Below are positions 11,938-21,350 of a stretch of 64,000 bases of DNA, piece after piece. The DNA is from Dysidea avara. Taxonomy: Eukaryota > Porifera > Demospongiae > Dictyoceratida > Dysideidae. The notes beneath the pieces were generated by a model. The model was not told the DNA's origin, ran no database searches, and worked only from the letters and a program-made list of their open reading frames with translations. The number at the start of each line of letters is the position of its first letter. Positions within the stretch are counted from its first letter, which is position 1. The position numbers and the translations under genes are program-made. The stretch is from assembly GCF_963678975.1 (NCBI RefSeq), contig NC_089279.1, forward strand, positions 23,670,004 through 23,734,003, in the 5' to 3' direction.

Positions 11938-12654
11938 CTATAAGTAACGAAGTTACTAATCTCGTTAGTTATCCTCTGAGTAACGCTTAACCACAACGAA
12001 GTAACGAAGCCTAATGAATGAAGCTTATTCACCAGTTTCTTACTTATAACCAAGATTTGCACATTGTCCAACAACGCAATCATGTCACGTGATAAAGTGG
12101 TAGTTTCACACGTGACAGCTTAAGGCTGTGGACACAAAGTAATATAATATGTAATATTATTATAGTTGCTTTATTTTATGGGTAATATGTAACTGTAACT
12201 AAATAGTTCAGTTGTAAGTAATATGTAATATGTAACTAGTTACTTTTACAAAGTAACTTGCCCAACACTGATTACAAGTCACCTTGTAGAGAAATCAGCT
12301 AGAGGAAGTCATCTTGTAGAGAGCTAGCTAGAAACAAGTCACCTTGTAGAGAGTTCAGTGACAAAGAAACTATCCTGTAGAGAGTTCTTCTACAAACAAA
12401 TCGCCCTGTAGAGAGTTCAGATGCAAACAAATCACCCTGTAGAGAGTGTAGCTACAAACAAATCAACCTGTAGAGTACATTTCAAGTCCCTTAGTAGAAA
12501 GATCAGCTGCGAACAAGTTATCCAGGAGGGAATAATAGACATGTAATAAATATATTTATATAATTACTGATAAAATCAAAACAGTTGAAGTATTAAAAAT
12601 CTGCTCTGTCTTTTTATTCTTCCTGTGGTAAAGAAATAGGATAGGTTTAAAAAG

Positions 12655-12685
12655 CCCCAAAGCCGGCCTATGGCCAGCTTTGGGG
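12655..12685. repeat. Hairpin next to the foldback element
   Basis: CCCCAAAGCCGGCC and GGCCAGCTTTGGGG pair around a TATG-type loop. It may be part of the terminal structure of the foldback element that follows, or an independent hairpin. Confidence 0.55.
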
Positions 12686-12707
12686 TATACAAATACAAAA
12701 AGAAGTG

Positions 12708-13037
12708 ATATCTAATCAAAAACAGCCAAGCTGTAAAAAAAGGTGCAGCCCCTAAAAAGGCCAAGGTGAAAAAAGATGTGAAATCCAAGGTGGCGGCCAA
12801 GAAATGGCTGTGATGGTAGGTTAATGGTAAAAAATTTAATAACGACAATTCAGGTGAATTTGGTGCCGCTTGGTCTTGGCACAAAATTCACCTGAATTGT
12901 CGTTATTAAAATTTTTACCATTAACCTACCATCACAGCCATTTCTTGGCCGCCACCTTGGATTTCACATCTTTTTTCACCTTGGCCTTTTTAGGAGCCGC
13001 ACCTTTTTTTACAGCTTGGCTGTTTTTGATTAGATAC
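12708..13037. mobile_element. Foldback element with near-perfect arms of about 158 bp
   Basis: The left arm (12708-12866) is repeated as its reverse complement (12881-13037) around a loop of roughly 14 bases. One arm reads as a short Lys/Ala-rich frame (VKKGAAPKKAKVKK then DVKSKVAAKKW, then stop), so mirror-image open frames occur on both strands. Related copies lie at 32405-32640 and, degraded, at 39583-39690. No transposase is visible. The Lys-rich frame could be chance or a captured histone-H1-like scrap. Confidence 0.85.
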
Positions 13038-13052
13038 TATATGCTGGTGTGA

Positions 13053-13236
13053 CACCTTGTGACTGCTCTACTGTCACTAAAGACTCACTATTAGTCAGTA
13101 ACTGTAGTGGTTAGTGTGAATTAATAGTGTTGTTTTAACTGGAGAAAATGAAGTGTTTTTTGGTGGTAGAATTACTTCCTCTTGTCTGTGTGACTTTTAT
13201 GATGGCTTGCTCACTTGTGAAACTTGTACAGGTAAA
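13053..13236 (+). pseudogene. Relic of receptor EGF exons (orphan duplicate)
   Basis: This segment aligns base by base with the end of RTK-C exon 17, its downstream intron and exon 18 (about 55160-55335; RTK-B counterpart 35190-35486). Shared phrases include TTGTGACTGCTCTACTGTCA, GGTGTTGTTTTAA-like intron end, GGTGGTAGAATTA and GATGGCTTG. The splice acceptor is broken (ACTGGAG where the intact genes have ATAGGAG or ACAGGAG), several Cys codons are altered (a Cys becomes Phe) and no flanking receptor exons accompany it. It lies at the edge of the foldback element and upstream of RTK-A, which lacks EGF exons. Confidence 0.8.
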
Positions 13237-13239
13237 CTT

Positions 13240-14030
13240 CATGTTTGCAATTTACCACAATGTTCAGAATGGTTCATCATTTAAGGAACAAATCAGTTAT
13301 ATTTTGTGTACATGTATATACACGCCAGGCTAGAAACCAGAGACAAAATTAAGACAAAGGCATACACTAGCCATGGAGTGATTAGTACAGGATCCCTGAC
13401 AAGAGTCATTGTAATTAAAGCAAGTTTAATTTTAATCCATGACATGCACGCATTTTACAATTGAGTATATAGTTGCCACCTATTACGTTTGATGCATCAG
13501 TGCACCTATTATGCTGAAGTCTGAAGCGTGCCACCGTAATAGGCTGGTGCCTAGTCATAACCAGCATGTAGCAAGGAAGACTGACATGCAGTTGTTTCTC
13601 AGGGAGGCCATTCATCAACCTCTTTTACTAAGGACACACTGAAGCTTGCTCCAGGGTGACAATATCTAAAATTTATTTCAAATGGTGTGGCCAGCTTGCT
13701 GATTCCCAATAATCAACATGAGTAGACTGCAAATGATGATGTGCATAGTTTTTGAATGTAACAGAGTGAGTGTTGGCAACTAAGCCTTAGCAACAGATAA
13801 ATAGTCAAGGATAGTGGGAGAGACATTTGGATTGCTAGGTAGTGAAGGTGTCTTCTTATACCGCAACACTGATGGGTATGACTACACTTGAATCCAGCAC
13901 CTACAGTAACATAGCTAATCTACACTCATTCTTCCCATTAAAATACTATTTTGCCTGCAAATCGAGCTGCAAATATACCAAGCCAGAATCTTGACAATCC
14001 GGCTTAGCTTTTTAAGGCAGATCGTAGAGA
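13240..14030. other. Upstream region of RTK-A, no gene seen
   Basis: No splice-consistent coding exon. The minus-strand frame at 13915-14340 overlaps the RTK-A 5' exons and is a shadow. The last part probably holds the RTK-A promoter. Confidence 0.4.
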
Positions 14031-14039
14031 CCGGATGTG

Positions 14040-14148
14040 GGGGAGTTTTTTTTACGAGTGACAGTCGACTAAAAAAAGTTTTGGAGGACCAACTTTGGCC
14101 GGGAGGCGCACGTTGCGCAGCTGACGTTGGATTACTACGCGCCGATCG
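14040..14148 (+). promoter_or_regulatory. RTK-A proximal promoter / 5'UTR exon 1
   Basis: GC-rich island ending in a donor GATCG|GTAAGT at 14148. Shares a GTGACAGTCGACTAAAAAAA-like block and the exon end with RTK-C (about 48870-48958) and, more loosely, RTK-B (25590-25685). The transcription start is not visible. The exon is followed by a short intron and by exon 2, which holds the start codon. Confidence 0.55.
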
Positions 14149-14199
14149 GTAAGTAATTTTAGACGTACTGTTTGACATTGTAAGGTGTTGTTGCTGCAG

Positions 14200-17100
14200 A
14201 TTACTGGTAACAAGTGTAAATAGTGTCAGCGGGATGATGGGAGGAGCTATTCTCTTATTTACGAAGGTGAGCCGACAACCTGCATCCGCTCTGGTACAGA
14301 GTTCGAAGGGCCATACGTTCTTTTGATTTGTGTTAAGCAAAAAGTCAGCATGTAATGTAACACTGGTCTACTATTACCAGTAATCAACTAAGTGCATTCG
14401 GTACAAATGAATTTGCTATATAAATTTCTGTGGTTCACCGTATACCACTGAATACACGGGATATATCGTGTGTTATGTGATAGATAGGTATAGACATAGA
14501 TAGTATATTCTACGTATACTATCTATGGTATAGATTACTGCATGCTTACAGCCTTTGTTGCATTAGAATTTTGCTATATAGTATATTATAATCCTTTCAT
14601 GTAGGCTGCTGTTGTTGTATTTGCTGCACTATTTATATCAGGTGAGGATTGGTAAATCACTTGGCCTATACTGGGCCAAGTCCCACTGTCACATATAGCT
14701 ACACCCCGTACACACAGTCGTTCAGTAAAAAATTTATGGCCTTGTTGACAAATTGTGAACCAATGTGACAACTGGAAACTCTTTATAGCACTGTCTGACA
14801 TTCTATCTCTTCATAAAGGACAGTTTGTGTAGCTACATTTTTGTGCTAGTGCATATTCAGATAGCAATAAACTAGTTTCTGTTTCAAGGGTTTCCAGCTG
14901 TGTACAACTTTTGATTTACTTGTGTGAATGCACATTATTCTTTGCTAGTGAGGGGACAAACAACAACAGCAGGAATGTTCTCACAACAGACCTATACTGG
15001 GACAGTTACAAAATACCAACCTAGACAACATATGATCATTGAAGTGTGTGTTAATCCAGCCCCTGGCATAGGCAACCCAATGTTACAAAACATTGTCTAC
15101 TACAGTTACAATATAAATGAACAGTTTTGTTTGCACAGTCAGTTGGGCAGAGTGGCAGTTAACACAGTTGATCTAACTGAGGGTAACTATGTGTTCACTG
15201 TTTATGCTAACTATACCACTGGAAATGGAGTAATGGAGACAGTATCAGCCACAGTCAATATTACAGTGTCACCAGAGTTTTATTTTGTTGGAACTGAACC
15301 AGAAGGTGGATATTTGGCATATACGCAATATCTTAGACCTCTTGGGGCACACGTGGTCACAGTAAGAACAAACTACACAAGATTAAATGATACAATTTTC
15401 AGTTATGCATTAGCACCAGATACTAATACTACTAATTCTAGGGTGTCTTTAAATCCTGATGGTTCAGTCAGAAGAGCATCTTACAACTTCACTGGAGTAC
15501 AGCAGTTTACAGTTATTTGTACAGCCAACTCTTCATCTGCTGGAGTTGTTGAGACACTTTCAGTCAATGTGACAGCTGTGCTCTATGATCCTTTAGGTAT
15601 TCATTAACCACAACATTATTCTGTAGTTACAGCCTACACTTTAAGGGGACAAGTAACTATGTCCTATGGCTTCTGTGAATAAAATTATGTGTTTTATATG
15701 AAGCTGTAAAACCAACACAGATACTGTTCTGCACCTGATGAATAACACATGTTATAGTTGAGACATTGAACTTCTGTTTAGTGCAAATCTGAGTGAAATC
15801 CTCTGAAGTATGTAAAAATTATGGCATAGTTACAAAACACTGTAATTTTAACACTAAAATTGATTCTCCTTCGACAGCTAATTGTGAAACTCCCCAAAAA
15901 TTCTTGCAGTGGCTTGTAATAACATTATCTTTAAAATTATGGAACACTGAGATTTCTACTATGGCTTCAAAATAGGAGATTACTGTTTTTCATAGAAAAT
16001 TTAGAGAGTTCAATAGCTCATTTGATAAAGTACTAACAATTACTTCCATACTTTTGTTACAAACATACGTAGGTAGCAGATGACAAAGTTTAGGAAGCAT
16101 AGAACTAAAACTGTGGGACTAGATCCAAAATTTGTAGAATTCTCATTCTTTAGGTCTAAAATACTAAACTGAGTCTTAAAGCCAGTATTTCTAACTGGAG
16201 ATGGTGATTTTTAAGTACCACAAACATACCTGATACAAAGGGGGATGAAACGCAAGCACAGTTCAATGAAAACCAAAATTTTGCATGTGAAGCCATAGGA
16301 ATTAGTAGCGTGCCCTTTAACTGCATTCCTTGTGGTTTTTCACTACACCCATACGTATATGTTTATGTAGATCTGCAAGTTGAGGTGAGCTTTTCAGTTA
16401 CTGATAACTTAATCAGGTGGTCTGTACCAAATATATTCACTGGTACTTATATATCAATACAAGAATATGTGATCAGGTATGACAGCATGAAGTGTATGAT
16501 GGTATAATGTTTCTCTTTCCACTTGTAGTATTGCTGAATACAATGGAGACGTTAATAATGCTCAAAATCCTTCTACCAATGTTGTAGGCCCTCAGACATA
16601 TACTTTTGAATATCAGCCACTCATTCCACAAACTACTCTGGTAGTTAATGTGACTACAATTGCTGGAGTGGATACACTTAGAGTAGTTTCTGTAACCTCA
16701 ACTAATAATTTCACTATTCCAGGAGATGGTATGTCTGTTATGTATGCATATACATTTGCATGTATGTAAGTGTATGTTGCACAGTACAGTAGTACTGTAT
16801 AAAAGGGATCCGCCCAAAGAAAACAGTATCATTCTGCCATTAAATGGAACATTTCACACAATGTAAAATATCTTTATAGAAGGGTCTTAGCGTATCTAAT
16901 GGCATATCTAGCATATATAATAATCCATTATGTGTGACAATAACAAACTCACTTGTGGCACATGCCTTTTGAGCTCTGTGCCTCTACCTTCTTTTTTATT
17001 ATCATCTTATAGGCACACTCCAAATATATTTGCAATGCATATGCACCACAAAGTGAAAGGGATAGCTGCAAATATATTATCAGCTTCACTACAAAAAATA

Positions 17101-17804
17101 GAACACCATGACTAACTGTTGTGATATCGTAACTGATTTCTCTTAACAGTTGTGACCACTCCAGCAATGACTCATTTTCAAAAAGATCAAGAAAACAGTC
17201 ACCTATATTACAGAGTCTGTTATTATGGGTAGTCTAATAGAACAGTCACTAGCCACCCAATAGCAAAATACTAAAGATAGACCAGTCTTTGGTGACACAT
17301 GCAACATCTACAGATGGTTTTAGTCCCACGTCTACAGGTGCTTCTTATCCTACATCTGCCATTTCTGGTAAACACTAAGCTATATTCTACTATGTCTGAA
17401 ATGTATACATATTTTTGTGTGTGTGCGTGTGTTTATGACTCTTGTATTCTATCTCACATGCAGTTAACAATGCTACTGTTATCCCTACTACTACTACTAC
17501 TGCTACTACTACTACTACTGGGATAGTTATTTCAACATTTACAACTACTATTATATCTCAATCTTCTGAGGTGTCTGTACTACCTACAACTGCTATAATA
17601 GACCAATCTTCAGTGACACCTGCAACATCTACAGATGGTTTCAGTCCCACATCTACAGGTGTTTCTAATCCTACATCTACCATTTCTGGTAAACACCAAG
17701 CTGTGTTCTGTTATGTCTGACTAGAAGAAATGGACACATATTTCTGTGTGTACGTGTGTGCATGTGTTTATGACTCTTGTATTCTATCTCACAGTTAACA
17801 ATGT

Positions 17805-17859
<55 letters not shown>

Positions 17860-20800
17860 GGGATAGTTATTTCAACATTTACAACTACTATTATATCTCA
17901 ATCTTCTGAGGTGTCTGTACTACCTACAACTGCTATAATAGACCAATCTTCGGTGACACCTGCAACATCTACAGATGGTTTTAGTCTCACATCTACAGGT
18001 GCTTCTAATCCTACATCTACCATTTCTGGTAAACACCAAGCTGTGTTCTGCTATGTCTAACTAGAAGAATTGTATACATATTTTATAGCCACTTCTGATG
18101 ATGGTGGTGGGAACACAACAATGATTATTATCATTGCTGCAGCTGCAGCAGGAGTTATTTTTCTACTACTTCTCATAACTATTTGCATATTATGTGTAGT
18201 GTATAGGAGGAAGAAACATAGAAAGACAACTATGTGAGACAATTAGATTATCTGTTGTGCTGCTGTATATTTATATTCTGCAGATCAATATCTTCAAAGT
18301 CAATGATGGACAAGAATAGTAATACTGTTCTAACTCCTGGCTTGTGAGTGATTGAAATGGATGAGTAATGTTATGTAGATTTTATCTGACTGTGTTTATG
18401 TACTTTGCAGCAAAAAAATTACCCCTGATATGGTAATGCCAAATCCCAGCTTTGTTGAGTAAGTTACTTATTGTGTAAGAAAAATTTAAACTGTAGTAGA
18501 CATCTTTACAAAAAAGATATATACTGAAACAAAGGAGATCATCAATCTACATATACCTGATATGCAGTGTGCTTTAAAATCAAAATCTCAAAGTTTCTAA
18601 AATCTCAATTCTTTTTTAAAGGCATGTCCTCAGATGCCTTCTACTTTCTATATATATATTACACTTTGCATTACTTTCAGAAACCCCCTTTTAAAAATCC
18701 TAGATCCACTACTGTGATCCCTATCATTTAGCACTACTATGCTTAAAGTATTTAATGTTTCATACCAGTACTGTAATAATGTTTCTCACAGACCTAATGA
18801 TTATGAGAAGATGGAAGGGAATTTAACAGTTAAAAAGAAGGCCCCAGTTGATGGTTAGTTTGTGTACAGCTAAACACTTAATATAATATAACTTTGCAAC
18901 ATTTCAAGTGATTGGATCTTATAGCCTTTCCGGTCTGGTTGCAATCCATAGCCTGACTTGTGAATAGTAAACCAATTTGAAATTTGTTCACATTAATACC
19001 CCTAACATACTGCTGCTCCTTGGTGTAATTTTAAGCTGATAGTTTGAAAACATGAGGAGTTATGAAATTCGGAAAGGGTATAAGACCTCTTTTTTGTAGA
19101 TCCAGTCACATATGGTAGACTGCAATATTACACTATAGGTTTGCACATGCATAAATATATTATGGTGTGTACTAGTGTGTATATGGATACACATTTGCCT
19201 CTACTGAAATACTATATCATATAATAATTCACTACTATATGTTATATAACGTATGTACAATAAAACAATGCATAAATGATAGCAAAAATATTTGTAGAAC
19301 TATAATACAACTTGTTTGCTAAATTTACACATACACAGTTCCTCTGGTCAGGGGCGGTGAAGCAGGCCAAAGAGTGAGGGGGCCAGGCCAGCTGTAAGTT
19401 GAAGACCAAAAAAACTGGTAATCACCTACTGAAAATAGCTGCTCTCCACCAATTATATCTCCTTATTTATAACTACACATACATAGCTAAGTAGTTTGCT
19501 ACACTGCTTCTCTGAATACTACGACTGCTCTATTAGAGCATCTCGGTCTTTTCTTGCAAACAGTGTCCCATTAAAGTGAGGTGGCCATGGCCCCCCTGGC
19601 CTCCCCGTCTCCACCGCCTATGCCTCTGGCAATCATCAAATCATGACAAACATTCTATGCTTCTGTTTCTTTGTATAGATGTTGTATACACAAACATGAA
19701 AGTACAAAACCAAAGCAAATATGAGGAGCAAAGAGCCAAATATCTAGAGATGTCTTCAGGTACTATTACAGCTAGTGCAACTACAAATACTGCAGGCACA
19801 AGCGAGCCAAAAAGAATGGCTACACCAGATGACTATGACAACGAAGAACTCTATGAGGAGATGAGCGCATGTTTTTATGTAAGTAGTTGACTTGTATTTG
19901 CTACTAGTTTTAAATAGAAGACAATCTACACAGGATGTTGATGAAAAGACTGCATTGAAATCAAAGGAAATGGCCAGGAACAGAGTGACACTTTTACAAC
20001 AATTAGGGAAAGGAGAATTTGGAAGGTAAATATTCATACATCGTGTGAAATAATGCAATTAACCATTTCCCACAGAGTGATGAAGGGTTTGGCATCTGGC
20101 ATCATTAGTGGAGAGACAAATACAGTGGTAGCTGTCAAAATGTTAAAAGGTCAATTGACATTGTAATACAGTGTAGTATTCAACATAAGAGCCTGCTTCT
20201 GTATTTACAGAAGGTGCTTCAGAGGATGACAAAAAGAACTTCCTTGGAGAAGCACACATGTTAGCACAGTTCAGCCACCCTAATGTACTAGCTTTGTTGG
20301 GAGTTGTGACTGTGGATGAACCAATGTTAGTGGTCATACCATTCATGAAGAATGGAGACCTGCGGTCATTCCTCTCCAAGTAAGCAACCAGTTTCTGCCT
20401 GTTTTAAGTAATGTATACTCACTGCTTTCAGAAGCGAAAGATCTCAGATATCTAATGGTGATAAGCTAGACATAGCTGTACAAGTAAGTGTTCATGGTTG
20501 ATTAATTGTCCTGTATCACTGTATGATCCTTAGATTGCTAGTGGAATGGAGTACCTTGCTGCAAGATTCTTTATTCACAGGGACCTAGCTGCCAGGTGAA
20601 TATGTAAATAAAACATGTACACGCTTATCCAAGTACTTTAGGAATATATTGGTTGATGAGAATCTGCATGCCAAGATTAGTGATTTTGGATTATCCAGAA
20701 TTTTGGCTAAGGAGGACACTTACTACAAACTCAGTAATGTGGCCAAACTTCCTGTTAAATGGATGGCTCTTGAGTCTATTGAATATCGCAAATTCTCTAC

Positions 20801-21350
20801 ATTCAGTGATGGTAAAATTGTGCCCTAACGTTATACATATGTGTTTGTATTGTCCTCCTTGTTGTATTACATACTTGTATTTTATTTTAAAGTTATTTTA
20901 GAAACTATAATTTTGACTGTATAAAGACTTGAAATAGAAAATAATGTACTTTGTTTCTTAGTGTGGAGTTATGGTGTTGTCTTGTGGGAGATATTCTCAT
21001 TGGGAAAAATACCCTACAAGGTTTGCAATACAAAAGATTGAGTAAATATAACGTTTAAGTTTCAATTTTATAGGGAGTACCCAATGCTAGCTTAACAACA
21101 CTCTTAGAAAATGGTAAACGTTTGGAAAAGCCTGATCAATGCAGTGATGAGATGTACGTAAATAAGTTGATGTATTAAATTAGTTGATATGTGTATTGTC
21201 TGTAGTTATCATATAATGCAACAGTGTTGGTTGTTGAGGAAAGAAAGACGTCCAACATTCGGGGAAATTAAGAAGGACATAACAGAACTACTAGCCAAAG
21301 AAGGTCGTACAGTCAATTCTGACCTTGACATGTATTCACTATACATATAA
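14200..21350 (+). CDS. RTK-A: short-ectodomain receptor tyrosine kinase, 966 aa, 21 coding exons
   Basis: Single-pass receptor tyrosine kinase. It should bind an extracellular cue and phosphorylate tyrosines on itself and on adaptors at the plasma membrane. Order: signal peptide (1-~26), beta-rich N-terminal region (to ~341), Ser/Thr-rich stalk (~341-494), membrane span (~505-530), juxtamembrane region with tyrosine motifs, kinase (~667-966). The start ATG at 14234 follows an in-frame ATG ATG pair conserved in position with the paralogues. Stop TAA at 21348-21350. Coding joins sum to 2901 bp with no frame break. Compared with RTK-B and C it lacks the counterparts of their exons 6-25, which encode the main FN3, EGF and GCC-like modules. 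The remaining exons join in phase because the flanking junctions are both phase 1. Coding parts are given in the block entries below. Ligand unknown. Confidence 0.9.
14234..16728 (+). CDS. RTK-A signal peptide and N-terminal beta-rich region (exons 1-5)
   Basis: Coding exons: 14234-14266, 14605-14641, 14949-15596, 16371-16476, 16529-16728. The first two give MMGGAILLFTK then AAVVVFAALFIS, a clear signal peptide, with likely cleavage near VRG-QT just inside exon 3. Exon 3 is one large 648-nt exon with two beta-rich repeats and many N-x-S/T sites. No family is recognised with confidence; immunoglobulin-, cadherin- or FN3-like folds are all possible. Exons 4-5 look like one FN3-type module and end PGDG-like in phase 1. 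The sequence is closer to RTK-C (for example APGIGNPMLQNIV shared exactly) than to RTK-B. Confidence 0.88.
16729..17463 (+). other. RTK-A intron replacing the lost ectodomain exons
   Basis: In RTK-B and C this position opens a run of 20 exons. Here only about 0.7 kb separates exon 5 from the first well-supported stalk exon. No FN3 or EGF exon remnant was found inside. It contains a copy of the core motif (TCTAATAGAACAGTCAC near 17232) immediately before a truncated stalk-exon copy, so a repeat insertion may mark the deletion breakpoint. Confidence 0.6.
17281..18028 (+). CDS. RTK-A Ser/Thr stalk: tandem duplicated exons
   Basis: Two complete stalk exons (17464-17688, 75 codons; 17795-18028, 78 codons), each phase 1-1, are near copies with their introns. 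They encode VNNATV or VNNVTT, a Thr run, GIVISTFTTTIISQ, then SSVTPATSTDG and PTSTISG. A third, left-truncated copy (17281-17367, 29 codons) keeps the frame and donor. It would be used only if a weak ATAG acceptor at 17277-17280 works, giving 995 aa instead of 966. The region should be heavily O-glycosylated and act as a rigid spacer. RTK-B has one shorter equivalent (37914-38027), as does RTK-C (57219-57377). Confidence 0.85.
17795..17860 (+). repeat. (ACT)n microsatellite inside a stalk exon
   Basis: A run of ACT codons from about 17806 to 17859 encodes a poly-Thr tract. The sister exon at 17464 has a shorter, GCT-interrupted run. Length change by slippage would alter stalk length in frame. 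Confidence 0.85.
18089..19878 (+). CDS. RTK-A membrane span and juxtamembrane exons
   Basis: Exons: 18089-18233, 18284-18343, 18411-18458, 18792-18853, 19679-19878. The first encodes a Gly/Asp linker, the hydrophobic span (MIIIIAAAAAGVIFLLLLIT) and a basic stop-transfer YRRKKHRK. The last encodes VVYTNM (Tyr about 603), which combines a YxN GRB2-SH2 motif and a YxxM PI3K-p85 motif, and later DYDNEELYEEM with a second YxxM. These motif meanings come from vertebrate SH2 specificities and are inferences here. The introns hold small transposon scraps (18520-18720, 19340-19640). Confidence 0.88.
18520..18720. mobile_element. MITE remnant in an RTK-A intron
   Basis: The right end reads AAACCCCCTTTTAAAAATCC then TAGATCCACTACTG, the reverse complement of a GTGGATCTAGG...AAAAGGGGG terminus common to small DNA transposons in invertebrates. 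The left end is not resolved. Confidence 0.45.
19335..19640. mobile_element. Small transposon with GC-rich inverted ends (RTK-A intron)
   Basis: The left end around 19340-19395 (CAGGGGCGGTGAAGCAGGCC ...) and the right end around 19580-19630 (ending CTCCACCGCCTATGCCTCTG) are imperfect inverted repeats of about 50 bp. The interior shares GCTGTAAGTTGAAGACCAAA, a CTCTTTATTTATAACTACAC-like stretch and the core motif with 63660-63920. Confidence 0.6.
19934..21350 (+). CDS. RTK-A tyrosine kinase domain (exons 13-21)
   Basis: Exons: 19934-20025, 20076-20149, 20211-20379, 20432-20483, 20534-20595, 20642-20811, 20962-21020, 21074-21153, 21206-21350. Visible landmarks: glycine loop LGKGEFGR (~690), VAVKML with the ATP-binding Lys ~718, helix-C Glu in FLGEAHML, catalytic HRDLAAR with Asp ~812, DFG at ~830, activation-loop pair DTYYKLSN, PVKWMALESI in place of APE, and the distal RRPTF Arg. 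HRDLAAR plus VKWMALES are tyrosine-kinase signatures. All catalytic residues are intact, so activity is expected. The short tail ends DLDMYSLYI. Confidence 0.93.

Larger units (their letters stand above)
10269..12270. mobile_element. hAT-like element, copy 2, inverted and carrying a nested insertion
   Basis: Same family as 8358-8879 in the opposite orientation: begins CAGTGTTGGGAGTAACGCG and ends CAAAGTAACTTGCCCAACAC. Perfect 8-bp duplication ATTACAAG at 10261-10268 and 12271-12278. Removing the insertion at 10465-11937 leaves about 530 bp, matching the 522-bp copy. The minisatellite continues on both sides. Confidence 0.88.
6600..12520. repeat. Minisatellite of about 31-bp units, interrupted by transposons
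   Basis: Tandem degenerate copies of a unit of about 31 bp containing CAGCTACAAACAAATCACCC followed by TGTAGAGAGAT run from about 6600 to 10260 and resume at 12271-12520. The left part (6600-7600) is the most diverged. The 7690-9450 part shows higher-order structure: a block with CACCTTGCAGTGAGTTCAGC, then an AAACAC/AAATACC variant, then a CACCCACTGTAGAG variant, recurs at about 7690, 7980, 8265 and 9075. Short open frames inside it are incidental. Confidence 0.9.

Noticed and set aside
12576..13052. Two frames, one on each strand, sharing an LPLTYHHSHFLAATLDF peptide
   Set aside because: They are mirror images produced by the foldback arms, not two genes.
13915..14340. 141-codon minus-strand frame
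   Set aside because: It overlaps the conserved RTK-A 5' exons; no conserved counterpart in RTK-B or C and no domain.
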